Source: CAIWHR01 sp963741355
Lineage (GTDB): Bacteria > Pseudomonadota > Gammaproteobacteria > Burkholderiales > Casimicrobiaceae
DNA: 64,000 bases
NCBI GenBank assembly: GCA_963741355.1
Contig: CAVUIG010000013.1
Location: forward strand, 62,001 to 126,000
Direction: 5' to 3'
In this document: piece after piece, positions 1 through 8,906 of the stretch
How the letters are laid out: each line of letters opens with the position of its first letter
Position numbering within the stretch: position 1 is the stretch's first letter
Position numbers and translations under genes: made by a program
Notes under the pieces: generated by a model
Database searches by the model: none
Told to the model about the DNA's origin: nothing
What the model saw: the letters and a program-made list of their open reading frames with translations, nothing else

Positions 1-145
1 TATGATTCACGAGTGATTGTAGGCTCGCTCGCTCGAGATCTGCCTCGGGAAACGGTCCGCAACTGCGTGCGACTCGCGCCAGCCCGTGTGCCGACGACAC
101 GCGCCAACGCCGAGGAATCGCGGACGTCCGCGCCAATTTGAACCG

Positions 146-841
146 ATGCCTCTCGTCAGTTTTTCACCGACCAAAGCCCGGCTCGTCATCGAGAACGGCA
201 AGGACAGCGTTCTCGTGATGATGGTGACCGTGACCCGCGGCGAGACCGTCGAATTGTCATCAGGTGACCGGCTGGAGGCACTATCGGGCGTTCTGAGAAT
301 TCGCGAGCGCAAGACGAACAACACCAAGGCCAACGGCGCCATCGGGTCGCTCAAGTTCCTGGCGGAGACCGGCGACGGGCCGAATTTCGCTCCGGCAAAG
401 TTCCAGATCAATCTCGGCATGGCGGCCGAGAAGTTCGAACCGCTGCTCCGCGTCGCTTTGTCGGGTCGGCTGCCCAGTAAATTCTTCGTCGATGCCGGCG
501 ATCGCGTGTCGCCGACCGAGACGCGTGGACTCTCGTACCGTTTGCGGAAGGATGGCCGCATCAAGATGTGGGACACGACGTCGTACCCGACATTGCCGGT
601 GACGAATTTCACGATGATCCTGCCGATCGAGGTCCCGGAGTCGCGCGATACTGCCACGCCCATGGCGGCGGAGGCATTTCCAACCGAGTCGATGGCAACC
701 AACGCGCAGGTGGCGGAGCTCGTCGACGACCTCCTCGCATTTCAGGGCGAAACGAGATACACGCTCTACGCGCTGATCGCGATCGTCGGGGCGGTCGCCC
801 TTCTCGCACTCGTCTTCGGCCTGCTTCTGTTGTTTCGATAG
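146..841 (+). CDS. hypothetical protein with C-terminal membrane anchor
   Basis: I do not recognise this family. The reading frame opens at 86, but the first 20 residues are Arg/Pro-rich and do not look like protein. The ATG at 146 (MPLVSFSPTKARLVIENG) is a better start and gives 231 residues. The body is soluble-looking with no Cys cluster or obvious catalytic motif. The last 23 residues (ALIAIVGAVALLALVF...) form one clear transmembrane helix right at the C-terminus, so it is probably a tail-anchored or single-pass protein with most of its mass on one side of the membrane. It stands alone, 300 bp ahead of the histidine kinase on the same strand. No function is inferred. Confidence 0.6.
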   Translation: MPLVSFSPTKARLVIENGKDSVLVMMVTVTRGETVELSSGDRLEALSGVLRIRERKTNNTKANGAIGSLKFLAETGDGPNFAPAKFQINLGMAAEKFEPLLRVALSGRLPSKFFVDAGDRVSPTETRGLSYRLRKDGRIKMWDTTSYPTLPVTNFTMILPIEVPESRDTATPMAAEAFPTESMATNAQVAELVDDLLAFQGETRYTLYALIAIVGAVALLALVFGLLLLFR

Positions 842-1142
842 CGGAACGCCATCGCCCGATCGTCGCGATCGGACCGTGGCTGCGAGTGTTGCCGAACTCG
901 CGCGAGTGGTCGCGTAAGTCGCGCTCTCGCCCTGCGGCGGGACCAATACGGGCTCCCGGGCGCCGTCGACCGGCTGTGTGCTCCAGCGCACGGACCGCTC
1001 TCGAGAAAATCGTGAATATCCACCCTCTCCTCCTGAGAGGGGCGGTGCTTGTCCGATTCTGAACGTCGCAAATTCCTGTGACGTCGATCCGACCAGCGCA
1101 GCCCCTTCCGCGATACATTTGCGCTTGCTACGGAATTCGGCC
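842..1142. other. intergenic region, no gene seen
   Basis: A 301-bp stretch between the membrane-anchored protein and the histidine kinase. Frames here are open only as GC-rich shadows. I see no RNA structure, convincing promoter or terminator. The kinase promoter probably lies here but I cannot place it. Confidence 0.4.
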
Positions 1143-2852
1143 ATGCCCATTGCAGGAAATATTCCCGCCGTTGCCGACGCTGCCAGCAGGGCGGATGGCA
1201 TCACCGAGGTGCGGCGCCAGGAAGCGCTGCTCAAGACGGGGGCCTTGCAGAACGCCATTCTCACCAGCGCCAATTTCTCGATCATCGCCACCGACGAAAA
1301 AGGCATCATTCAGCTGTTCAATGTCGGCGCCGAGCGCATGCTGGGCTACCTGGCCGCCGAAGTCGTCAACAAGATCAGCCCCAGCGACATCCATGACCCG
1401 CAGGAAGTGATGGCGCGGGCGCAGGCGCTGAGCCAGGAACTTGCCACGACCATCGAGCCCGGCTTCCAGGCGCTGGCTTTCAAGGCGTCGCGCGGGATCG
1501 AGGACAGCTATGAATTGACCTACATCCGCAAGGATGGCAGCCGCTTTCCGGCCATCGTGTCGATCACCGCGCTGCGTGATGATTACGGCGACGTCATCGG
1601 ATACCTGCTGATCGGCGCCGACAATTCCGTGCGCAAGCAGGTCGAGCTGGAGCTGCACAACGCGATGGCCGTCGCGGAAAAGGCCAATCTCGCGAAGTCC
1701 GATTTTCTTTCCAGCATGAGCCACGAGCTGCGCACGCCGCTGAGCGCCATTCTCGGCTTTGCCCAGCTCATGGAATCCGGCGCTCCGCCGCCGACGGTCA
1801 CGCAGAAGCGAAGCATCGATCAGATTCTCAAGGCAGGATGGTACCTGCTGGACCTGATCAACGAAATCCTCGATCTCGCGTTGATCGAGTCGGGGAAACT
1901 GTCGCTGTCGCTGGAGCCGATATCGCTGGCCGAGGTCGTGCGCGAATGCCAGACGATGATAGAGCCGCAGGCGCAACAGCGCGGCATCGGCGTTGCCTTT
2001 CCCCAGTTCGAGGTCCCGTACTTCGTCAATGCCGACCGGACGCGGCTGAAGCAGATTCTCATCAACCTTCTGTCCAACGCCATCAAGTACAACACGGTCG
2101 GCGGATCCGTCGTCGTGGACTGCCTCGTCAGCACGGCAGGGCGGATTCGCATTCGTGTCAAGGACACCGGCGAGGGACTGTCTTCGACGAACCTGGCTCA
2201 ACTGTTTCAGCCTTTCAATCGTCTCGGACAGGAGGCGAACGTCGAGGAAGGCACCGGCATCGGATTGGTCGTTGCCAAGCGGCTTGTCGAATGGATGGGA
2301 GGCTCCATCGGCGTGGAAAGCGCCGTCGGGAAGGGCAGCGTGTTCTGGTTCGAGCTGAACCTGACGGCCGCGCCGCAAGTTGCCGCCGATGCATCCGAAT
2401 CCACCACTCCTGCCCACGCCCAGGTTCAAGCCGACGCGCAGCTGCGCACGCTGCTCTATGTCGAGGACAACCCGGCCAACCTGATGCTGGTCGAGGATCT
2501 CATGGCGCGCCGGCCCGACATCCGCCTGCTGAGCGCGAGGGACGGCAACCGCGGCATCGAGATTGCGCGCGCCTCCCGGCCCGACGTCATCCTGATGGAC
2601 ATCAATCTGCCCGGCATCAGCGGCATCTCGGCGCTGAAGATTCTTGCGCAAGATCCGGCGACGGCGCACATCCCGGTCATCGCGCTCAGCGCCAACGCCA
2701 TACCCCGCGACATCGCGAAGGGCCTGGAGGCGGGATTTTTCCGTTATCTCACCAAACCGATCAAGGTCACCGAGTTCATGGATACGCTGGACGTGGCGCT
2801 CGAGTTTGCGGGAACCATGCCGGCCGCCGCGATTTCGGGGGAACGACCATGA
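1143..2852 (+). CDS. hybrid sensor histidine kinase (PAS-HisKA-HATPase-REC)
   Basis: A 569-residue cytoplasmic sensor kinase. Domain order: a PAS domain at about residues 35-165, a HisKA dimerisation domain with H-box SMSHELRTPLS (phosphorylated His194), a HATPase_c domain with N-box NLLSNAIKYN (about 308-317), G1 DTGEG (341-345) and G2 GTGIGL (370-375), then a C-terminal receiver whose acceptor is Asp486 in DVILMD. There is no transmembrane segment, so it should sense an intracellular signal through PAS. The frame extends upstream to 978, but that part is low-complexity; ATG 1143 begins the plausible protein. Its stop overlaps the next gene (ATGA), so kinase and response regulator are co-translated. 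The signal is not evident. Confidence 0.9.
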   Translation: MPIAGNIPAVADAASRADGITEVRRQEALLKTGALQNAILTSANFSIIATDEKGIIQLFNVGAERMLGYLAAEVVNKISPSDIHDPQEVMARAQALSQELATTIEPGFQALAFKASRGIEDSYELTYIRKDGSRFPAIVSITALRDDYGDVIGYLLIGADNSVRKQVELELHNAMAVAEKANLAKSDFLSSMSHELRTPLSAILGFAQLMESGAPPPTVTQKRSIDQILKAGWYLLDLINEILDLALIESGKLSLSLEPISLAEVVRECQTMIEPQAQQRGIGVAFPQFEVPYFVNADRTRLKQILINLLSNAIKYNTVGGSVVVDCLVSTAGRIRIRVKDTGEGLSSTNLAQLFQPFNRLGQEANVEEGTGIGLVVAKRLVEWMGGSIGVESAVGKGSVFWFELNLTAAPQVAADASESTTPAHAQVQADAQLRTLLYVEDNPANLMLVEDLMARRPDIRLLSARDGNRGIEIARASRPDVILMDINLPGISGISALKILAQDPATAHIPVIALSANAIPRDIAKGLEAGFFRYLTKPIKVTEFMDTLDVALEFAGTMPAAAISGERP

Positions 2853-3673
2853 TGGTCAGCGCGGCCGAAATTCTCAACGCCAGCATCCTGATCGTCGACG
2901 ATCAGGAAGCCAATGTCCGCCTGCTCGAGCAATTGCTGAGCGAGGCCGGCTACACACGCGTTGCCTCAACGATGAATCCACAGGAGGTCTGCGCGCTGCA
3001 TCGCAAGAACGCCTACGACCTCATCCTGCTCGACCTGCAGATGCCCGGCATGGACGGATTCCAGGTGATGGACGGCCTCAGGACCAACAAGGCCGACAGC
3101 TACCTTCCGGTCATCGTGCTCACCGCCCAACCGGGTCACAAGCTGCGCGCGCTGCAGGCCGGCGCAAAGGATTTCATCAGCAAGCCATTCGATCTGGTGG
3201 AAGTCAGGACGCGCATCCACAACATGCTGGAAGTGCGGCTGCTGTACCGGCAGCTCGAGAATTACAACAAGCTCCTGGAGAAGACGGTCGAGGAACGGAC
3301 CGCCGAGCTGCGCGAAAGCGAGGCGCGCTATCGCAGCCTGACCGAACTGGCCTCCGACTGGTATTGGGAGCAGGACGAAACCGGGTCATTCACCAAGGTA
3401 TCCGGCCCCGTGCTCGAAATGCTCGGAGTCCGGGTGGACACGCTTGCCGGCGCGAAAAGCGATGAAGGGTCGGCCGGATGGAACAAGGCGGAGCGGGAAG
3501 CGCTGCGGACCAAGATTGCGGATCGGCAGCCGTTCCTGGAATTCGTTCTGAGCCGCGTCAATCCCGATGGCTCGCAGCAACGATTTCAGGTGAGCGGGGA
3601 GCCGATGTTCGACCGGTCCTGCCATTTCATCGGCTATCGCGGAATCGGCGTCGAGCTCCAGGCGACGAACTAG
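2849..3673 (+). CDS. response regulator with REC and PAS domains
   Basis: A 274-residue response regulator whose start (ATGATG at 2849) overlaps the kinase stop. The N-terminal receiver (about residues 11-125) has the acidic pocket VDD at 16-18, acceptor Asp62 (LILLDLQMPGMDG) and conserved Lys112 (ISKPF). A coiled-coil linker (LLYRQLENYNKLLEKTVEERTAEL) leads to a PAS domain (about 155-270). There is no DNA-binding, GGDEF or EAL output domain. It therefore resembles regulators that act by protein contact, or the receiver-PAS front half of a longer signalling protein. Most likely it receives phosphate from the upstream hybrid kinase. Confidence 0.88.
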   Translation: MMVSAAEILNASILIVDDQEANVRLLEQLLSEAGYTRVASTMNPQEVCALHRKNAYDLILLDLQMPGMDGFQVMDGLRTNKADSYLPVIVLTAQPGHKLRALQAGAKDFISKPFDLVEVRTRIHNMLEVRLLYRQLENYNKLLEKTVEERTAELRESEARYRSLTELASDWYWEQDETGSFTKVSGPVLEMLGVRVDTLAGAKSDEGSAGWNKAEREALRTKIADRQPFLEFVLSRVNPDGSQQRFQVSGEPMFDRSCHFIGYRGIGVELQATN

Positions 3674-3697
3674 AACCCGGGATTTCGAACATTCAGC

Positions 3698-4438
3698 ATG
3701 CCAACCCATAACCCCAATCAAAACCATATTCTCGCCGCCCTGCCGGCGGCGGAATTCGAGCGCCTGGCGCCGCATCTGGAACTGGTCCCGATGCTGCTCG
3801 GCCAGACGCTCTACGAGCCCGGCGGCCAGCTGCAGCACGTCTATTTTCCCACCACCGCCATCGTGTCGTTGCTCTATGTCATGGAATCCGGCTCATCGGC
3901 CGAAATGGCGGGCGTCGGCAACGAAGGCGTGCTCGGCATTTCGCTTTTCATGGGAGGCAACACCACGCCAAGCTCGGCTGTCGTGCAGACCGCGGGGCAC
4001 GGCTTCCGGCTGAGGGCAGCATTGCTCGTGAAGGAATTCCAGCGCTTCGGTCCGACCATGTACCTGCTGCTGCGCTACACGCAGGGACTGATCACGCAGA
4101 TGGCGCAGACCGCGGCCTGCAATCGGCACCATTCGATCGAGCAGCAACTGTGCCGATGGCTGTTGCTGACGCTCGATCGATTGCCGACGAACGATCTGGT
4201 CATGACGCAGGAATTGGTCGCCAGCGCACTCGGCGTGCGCCGCGAAAGCATTACCGATGTCGCCGGCAAACTGCAGCGCGCCGGCCTCATTCGTTACCGC
4301 CGCGGCCACATTTCGGTGGTCGAGCGGTCCGGATTGGAGGCGGGCGCTTGCGAGTGCTATGCGGTCGTCAAGAAGGAACTGAGTCGCCTGATGCCCGATG
4401 TACGGTGCCCTCGCGCCACCGCGGCCATCGCCGCGTAG
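3698..4438 (+). CDS. Crp/Fnr family transcriptional regulator
   Basis: A 246-residue Crp/Fnr-type regulator. The N-terminal cyclic-nucleotide-binding fold spans about residues 15-130 (YEPGGQLQHVYFPTTAIVSL, then GNEGVLGISLFMGG). The C-terminal winged helix covers about 165-225, with the recognition region ALGVRRESITDVAGKLQRAG. The four N-terminal Cys of Fnr-type iron-sulfur sensors are absent and the cNMP-contact arginine is not obvious, so the ligand is unknown. It follows the response regulator by 24 bp on the same strand and is likely in one operon with the two-component pair; proteins of this subgroup are often found next to hybrid kinases. Confidence 0.87.
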   Translation: MPTHNPNQNHILAALPAAEFERLAPHLELVPMLLGQTLYEPGGQLQHVYFPTTAIVSLLYVMESGSSAEMAGVGNEGVLGISLFMGGNTTPSSAVVQTAGHGFRLRAALLVKEFQRFGPTMYLLLRYTQGLITQMAQTAACNRHHSIEQQLCRWLLLTLDRLPTNDLVMTQELVASALGVRRESITDVAGKLQRAGLIRYRRGHISVVERSGLEAGACECYAVVKKELSRLMPDVRCPRATAAIAA

Positions 4439-4566
4439 CCCCGCGCGCCTGCCCTGCCGATCCGGCGATCCGGAAGCGCCTGGCAAGAACGGGGGTGGAA
4501 AGTTCGCCCACATCGCCGATACTGCGCGTCGAAGCTAACTAACGGCCTCCTGGTGCCTGTGACCTG

Positions 4567-4935
4567 ATGAGAATGCGCGGTACGTGCTGCTCGCATGGCT
4601 CGCGGCAACGCTCACCGCGCTGACCCGGTCCTGCGTACGCCCACGTCCACGTGGGCGCCCACGGCGAGATCGTCGAGCACTGCGCCGCCGACGAGCCCGC
4701 AGACGCCTGCCGCACCGCACGATCATTCGAACTCGAACAAGGGTGCGGCACCGCACTGCCCCTATTGCCCGGGGTTCAGCGCCGGCGTGGCGCTGGCCCA
4801 GAGTGTCTGCCGTTCGCGCAGTCGGTCACAATTGCCGCTGCGCCGTTTTGCGCGCCGCCTGCGGCGGACGTTGGGCGCGCCTCGCTCCGCATCGCGCAAC
4901 CGCGCGCCCCTCCTCCTTCTCCTGATCGCGGGTGA
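4567..4935 (+). CDS. DUF2946-like protein, frame broken by indels
   Basis: Pieces of one small protein appear in three frames: a hydrophobic start (LLAWLAATLTALT), then AHVHVGAHGEIVEHCAADE, then HDHSNSNKGAAPHCPYCPGF, then a tail ASLRIAQPRAPPPSPDRG ending at 4935. Signal peptide, His-rich stretch, CxxC (CPYC) and Pro-rich C-terminus are the usual layout of DUF2946 proteins, which sit in copper-related operons. It lies directly ahead of the CopC/CopD genes, which supports this. At least two one-base shifts are needed to join the pieces; I read them as sequencing error. The start (ATG 4567 or a nearby GTG) is uncertain. Confidence 0.45.
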
Positions 4936-5065
4936 ACGTGCGCGTCGACGGGATTCCCGTCGGCGCCGCGTTCGCTTTGTCGCCCGCAAGTCGCGTTGGC
5001 CTGGAAAACAAGAATTGCCGCGCGTGGCTGCCATTGCGATTGGCTCAAGGAGATCGGAGGACCGC

Positions 5066-6120
5066 ATGGTCACACCGTCATTCGGCACTGCCCCGTCGCG
5101 CCGCGCGTTCGCGCGCGGACGAATCGCGCACTCTTGGCTCCCGAAGAATGGCCGGCATCTGACGCGCAACACGACCTGTCCTGCCATCGACGCTTGCGCT
5201 CGCCGTCCTGTCGTGCCTGCTTGCCGTTGATGAGGCAGCCGCTCACGGCTTCGTCGGAAAGCGTTTCTTTCCCGCGACGCTCGCGACCGACGATCCCTTC
5301 GTTGCCGACGAGCTGTCGCTGCCGACCATCTCGTATTTCAAGACCCCGGCGAGTGGCGACGAGCCGGCGACACGCGAGACCGACTTCGCGCTGGACATTT
5401 CGAAGCGCATCACGGACAACCTCGGGATCGCCTTCGGTGCGAGCTATCTGCAGCTTCGGCCGGAGGAGGGGGACGCCAGCGCGGCTTCGACAACGTCTCG
5501 CTCGGCGTGAAATACAAGGTCTGGCAGGACGACGCGCACGAATCGATCGTGTCGGTGGGCATCGATTGGGACATCGGAGGTAGCGGGTCGAAGCGCGTCG
5601 GCGCCGAGACCTTCAGCACGTTCACGCCGGGCCTGCTGTTCGGCAAGGGATTCGGCGACCTCTCCGACGACATGAAGTACCTGCGCCCGCTCGCGATCAC
5701 CGGCACCGTCGGCATCGGCATCCCTTCGCGTGCGAGCACGAGCACGGTGGGCGAGGACGGCGAGGTGATCGTCCGAGCAGAATCCCAATACGCTGCAGTG
5801 GGGTTTCGCCATCGAATACAGCATTCCCTACTGAATTCGAACGTCGAGGGCACCGGGTGGAACGCGGGACTCAATCAGCTCATTCCCGTCATCGAGTTCC
5901 GATGACGACCGCGCTCAATCGGGGCGCCAGCGGCACGACGGGCACGATGAACCCCGGGCTCATCTGGGCCGGGCGTTACTTCCAGGTGGCCGCGGAGGCG
6001 CAGATTCCGGTCAATCGCGCCTCCGGGAGCCAGGTCGGGTGGATCGTGCAGCTGCACTTCTATCTCGACGATCTCTTCCCGACGACCCTCGGCCGGCCCA
6101 CTTTTCGGGAACTGAGATGA
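5066..6120 (+). CDS. exported protein of a copper-resistance operon, frameshifted
   Basis: ATG 5066 follows a strong ribosome-binding site (AAGGAG...GGAGG). The product is spread over several frames: a signal-like segment (LALAVLSCLLAVDEAAAHG), then FVGKRFFPATLATDDPFVADE and TDFALDISKRITDNLGIAFG, then FDNVSLGVKYKVWQDDAHES, then a C-terminal part with NPGLIWAGRYFQVAAEAQIP and QLHFYLDDLFP. The amphipathic strand-like repeats suggest a beta-barrel or porin-like envelope protein of about 345 residues. I recognise it only as the kind of protein found before CopC in Burkholderiales; its substrate is not known. At least three indels are needed, near 5190, 5475 and 5790-5900. Its stop overlaps the copC start. 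Confidence 0.55.
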
Positions 6121-6483
6121 GGCCGATCTTGATGGCCGGCTGCGTTGCTCGCGTGGGTGGCGGGCGCGGCGGTGCCCGCGAGCGCGCACGCGTTCCTGGA
6201 TCACGCGGCGCCCGCGGTCGGGAGCACCGTTCACGCGTCTCCTCCGCGCGTGGAGTTGTGGTTCACGCAGGAGCTCGAGCCGGCGTTTTGCACCGTCCGG
6301 GTACTCGATCAGGAAGGCCATCGCCAGGACGGTGGCGACGCGAAGGTCGACCCGCGCGACGCCACGCGATTGCAGGTGCCGCTGCCGCCGCTTGCGCCCG
6401 GTCGCTACCGCGTCGAATGGCGCGTGCTGTCGGGGGACACGCACGTCACCGAGGGTGACTTCACCTTCGTGGTCGCACCGTAG
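6117..6483 (+). CDS. copC: CopC domain copper-binding periplasmic protein, frameshifted
   Basis: A short exported protein of about 121 residues. A signal peptide (MRPILMAG, one-base jump near 6140, then LLAWVAGAAVPASAHA) is followed by the CopC beta-sandwich. The mature protein starts with His, as CopC proteins do (HAFLDHAAPAVGSTV), giving the N-terminal copper ligand. The body contains PPRVELWFTQELEPAF and ends GDTHVTEGDFTFVVAP, the classic CopC/YobA ending with a second His. ATG 6117 overlaps the preceding stop (ATGA). It is followed by copD, so the pair should bind copper in the periplasm and pass it to the inner-membrane CopD. Confidence 0.8.
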
Positions 6484-6529
6484 ACTCCGGCTCGGCGAAA
6501 TTCCGCAGCGCCGCTGAGTCACTGACGAT

Positions 6530-8546
6530 ATGAACGCGCTCCTCGGTCGTCACACGTGCGCTTCACTTCGCCGCCGTGCTGCTGATGTTCGGCGGGCTGG
6601 CGCTCGCGCTGCGTCGTGGTCGACGCGCAGACGCGAACCGAGGAGCCGGCTGCGGCCGAGGTGAACGAACGCGTGCGTGGATTCCTGCGGGCGGCGGGCT
6701 GGTGGGGATTGGGGGTGAGTCTTCTCTCCAGTGTCGCCTGGCTGTTCCTGGAAGCGGCGCTCATGAGCGGACAGCCGATCGCGGAAGCGGCGAGCGGCGG
6801 CGCGCTGTGGCTGGTGCTGACCGGCACGGCGTTCGGGCGGGTGTGGATATGGCGGTTCGGAATCGCCGCTGCGCTCGGCGCACTGATGCTCGCGCAGGCA
6901 ACGGTCGCGCGCGACTGGCGGTCATTGAAGGGCGCCTGGCTCGCGCTTGGTGCTCGCCGGCTGGCTACCTGGCGTCGCTGGCGCTGGTCGGACACGCAGC
7001 CGACGGGCACGGCGCCGAGCGCTTCTCCGGATCACTACGGATGCCGTGCACCTGCTCGCTGCGGGCGCGTGGCTGGGTGCGCTGCCGGGGCTCGCCGTTC
7101 TTTTCGCATCCGCATTGCGCGGAGGCGACGCCGCGATCGAGCGCTGCCGGGCGCGCGGCGAAGCGCTTCTCGACACTCGGAATGGCGAGCGTTGGCGCGC
7201 TGCTGTTTTCCGGTCTGGGCAACGCCTGGTACCTGGTCGGCGACGTGCCGGCGCTGTTCGGCACGCCTTACGGTCGGTTGCTGGTTGCGAAGATACTGCT
7301 GTTCGCGGCGATGGTGGCGCTGGGCAGCGATCAATCGTCGGCGCCTCACGCCGCAGGTGCGGGAGCGGCGATGCGTCCGCGCTGCGCCTGCTCACACGAA
7401 ATGCGGTGGTCGAAATCATCGCCGGCCTCTCGATCGTGGCCATTGTCGGCGCGCTGGGCGTCTCGGTTCCGGCGGCTCATCAATCTCCCGTCTGGCCCTT
7501 CGGTCTTACGCTGAGTCTCGAGCCGCTGGAGGAATCGGTGCGCGCTCGCTGGGTTTTTGGCGCATGCGTTGCCACCCTTTGCACAATCGTGCTCGCCCTC
7601 GCGTTCGCGCGACTGCGGGGGAAGCGCGTGGGACGGCAAATCTCCGTCGTGATGTGGTGCGGGATGGCGTCGGCACTCGTCGTCGCCCATGGGTGCTCCT
7701 GACGACGCCGGCGTATCCGACGACGTACGCGATGTCGCCGGTCAAGTACACGACTGCGGCAATCGCCGGCGGGGGTGCCGCCTATGACGCCTACTGCGTG
7801 CAATGCCATGGGTTGCACGGACGCGGTGACGGTCCGCGGCAGCGGCCCTGCCGATCAAGCCAGCCGATCTCGTCGAGCACGGGGCGCACCATCGGCCGGG
7901 GGACCTTTTCTGGTGGATCGCGCACGGCGTCCCGGATTCCCGGATGCCGGCTTTTTCTCCACCGCTCGACGACAGCGCCGTCTGGTCGCTGATTCAATAC
8001 CTGCGCGCACTGACGGAATCCCTGACCGCACAGCACCTGAGGACCGGCGCGGAGCCGTTTCTGCCGGTCACGGCCCCCGACTTTGCGTTCGAGGAATGGC
8101 CGCGCGGACAGGAGACACTGGTCCAACTCCGTGGCCACGAGGTGCTGCTGGTCGTGGGCGCCTTGCCGGAGTCGTGCCACGCCTGCGTCAATTGGAAGCG
8201 CAGCGCGCCGACCTCGCACGGTCGGGCTTCGGTTGATCCTGATGGCGGCGAGCCGCGGCGCTTCCCCGGAGGATGCCCCGGCGGGCCCCGGCATGCCGCA
8301 ACTCGCGGTCGTGGATTCCGACACGACGAGAACGTATGCGATGTTCTCCTGCGAGGTCGGGATTCCGTGCGCGTCGCATCCGCGCACGCACCTCGAATTG
8401 CTCGTCGATCGCGGAGGCTATCTGCGCGCCCGCTGGCTGGGCGCCCCGGGAAGCGGCGACGACCGCACGGCGAAATCATCGCGGAGGCTCGCAGGCTTCA
8501 ACGCGAGCAACCACGGCCGCCCGCACCGCTGGAGCACGGCCACTAG
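6530..8546 (+). CDS. copD: CopD copper transporter fused to cytochrome c domain, frameshifted
   Basis: The N-terminal part is a polytopic CopD: FAAVLLMFGGLALAL, LLSSVAWLFLEAALMSGQPI, DAVHLLAAGAWLGALPGLAV (the conserved His-Leu helix), ALLFSGLGNAWYLVGDVPAL, and a last helix around GMASALVVAH. It runs straight into a periplasmic part with one haem site, YDAYCVQCHGLHGRGDGP, and a partner Met candidate (PDSRMPAFSPP). The tail (about 8090-8546) is of unknown fold. The cytochrome portion has no signal peptide of its own, which argues for a fusion of about 670 residues. At least six frame jumps occur (e.g. near 6560, 6620, 6950, 7165, 7330, 7700). The role is presumably copper uptake or redox handling. 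Confidence 0.7.
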
Positions 8547-8603
8547 GGCCCTCGCAGATCCGCGCGAAACGCGAGGCGCGCGTGGCGGCGCGGGCCACAA
8601 AGC

Positions 8604-8628
8604 AAAGGGCCGCACATGGCGGCCCTTT
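8604..8628. terminator. bidirectional hairpin between convergent genes
   Basis: A perfect 10-bp inverted repeat, AAAGGGCCGC (8604-8613) and GCGGCCCTTT (8619-8628), with a 5-nt loop. It lies between the stop of the CopD fusion (8546) and the stop of the minus-strand small gene (8669), where a shared terminator is expected. The T-rich tail is short on both sides. Confidence 0.6.
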
Positions 8629-8668
8629 GGCATGGAGTCGGCGCGAATCGCGCCGTGCGGAAGGCGCT

Positions 8669-8797
8669 TTACGCCTTCTTGATTTTCTCGAGCATCTTGA
8701 AAATGCCCTTCTGCGAGCCTGCAAACAGACGCTTGTAGGCCTTGCCGAGGCAGCGGCGCTCGAGGGTATTGCGGCGGGTGCGGGAACGTTCGGCCAT
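8669..8797 (-). CDS. small basic protein, 42 residues
   Basis: A short ORF that a length cut-off would miss. It starts at ATG 8797 behind a good ribosome-binding site (GGAGGCTCCC reading toward the start) and ends at 8669. The product begins MAERSRTRRNTLERRCLGKA and ends in MLEKIKKA. It is strongly basic, has one Cys and no transmembrane segment, and could bind nucleic acid. A hairpin terminator follows 40 bp downstream, and an AT-rich promoter-like stretch (TATACT on the minus strand, 8858-8863) lies 60 bp upstream. Start signal, hairpin and non-random composition support a real gene. I do not recognise the family. Confidence 0.6.
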   Translation of the reverse strand: MAERSRTRRNTLERRCLGKAYKRLFAGSQKGIFKMLEKIKKA

Positions 8798-8906
8798 GGG
8801 AGCCTCCCTTCGTTCTGATGGTTGGACGGTGATCGCGCCGGGCGCGAAGAACTGTTAAGTATACAGGAAATCCGCTTCAGAAAGAAATAGTTATCTGCGC
8901 CGCGAT

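Noticed and set aside
281..1309. 342-residue minus-strand ORF over the first gene and kinase start
   Set aside because: Arg-rich, no homology-like blocks, lies opposite a better plus-strand gene and crosses its boundaries; a GC-rich shadow.
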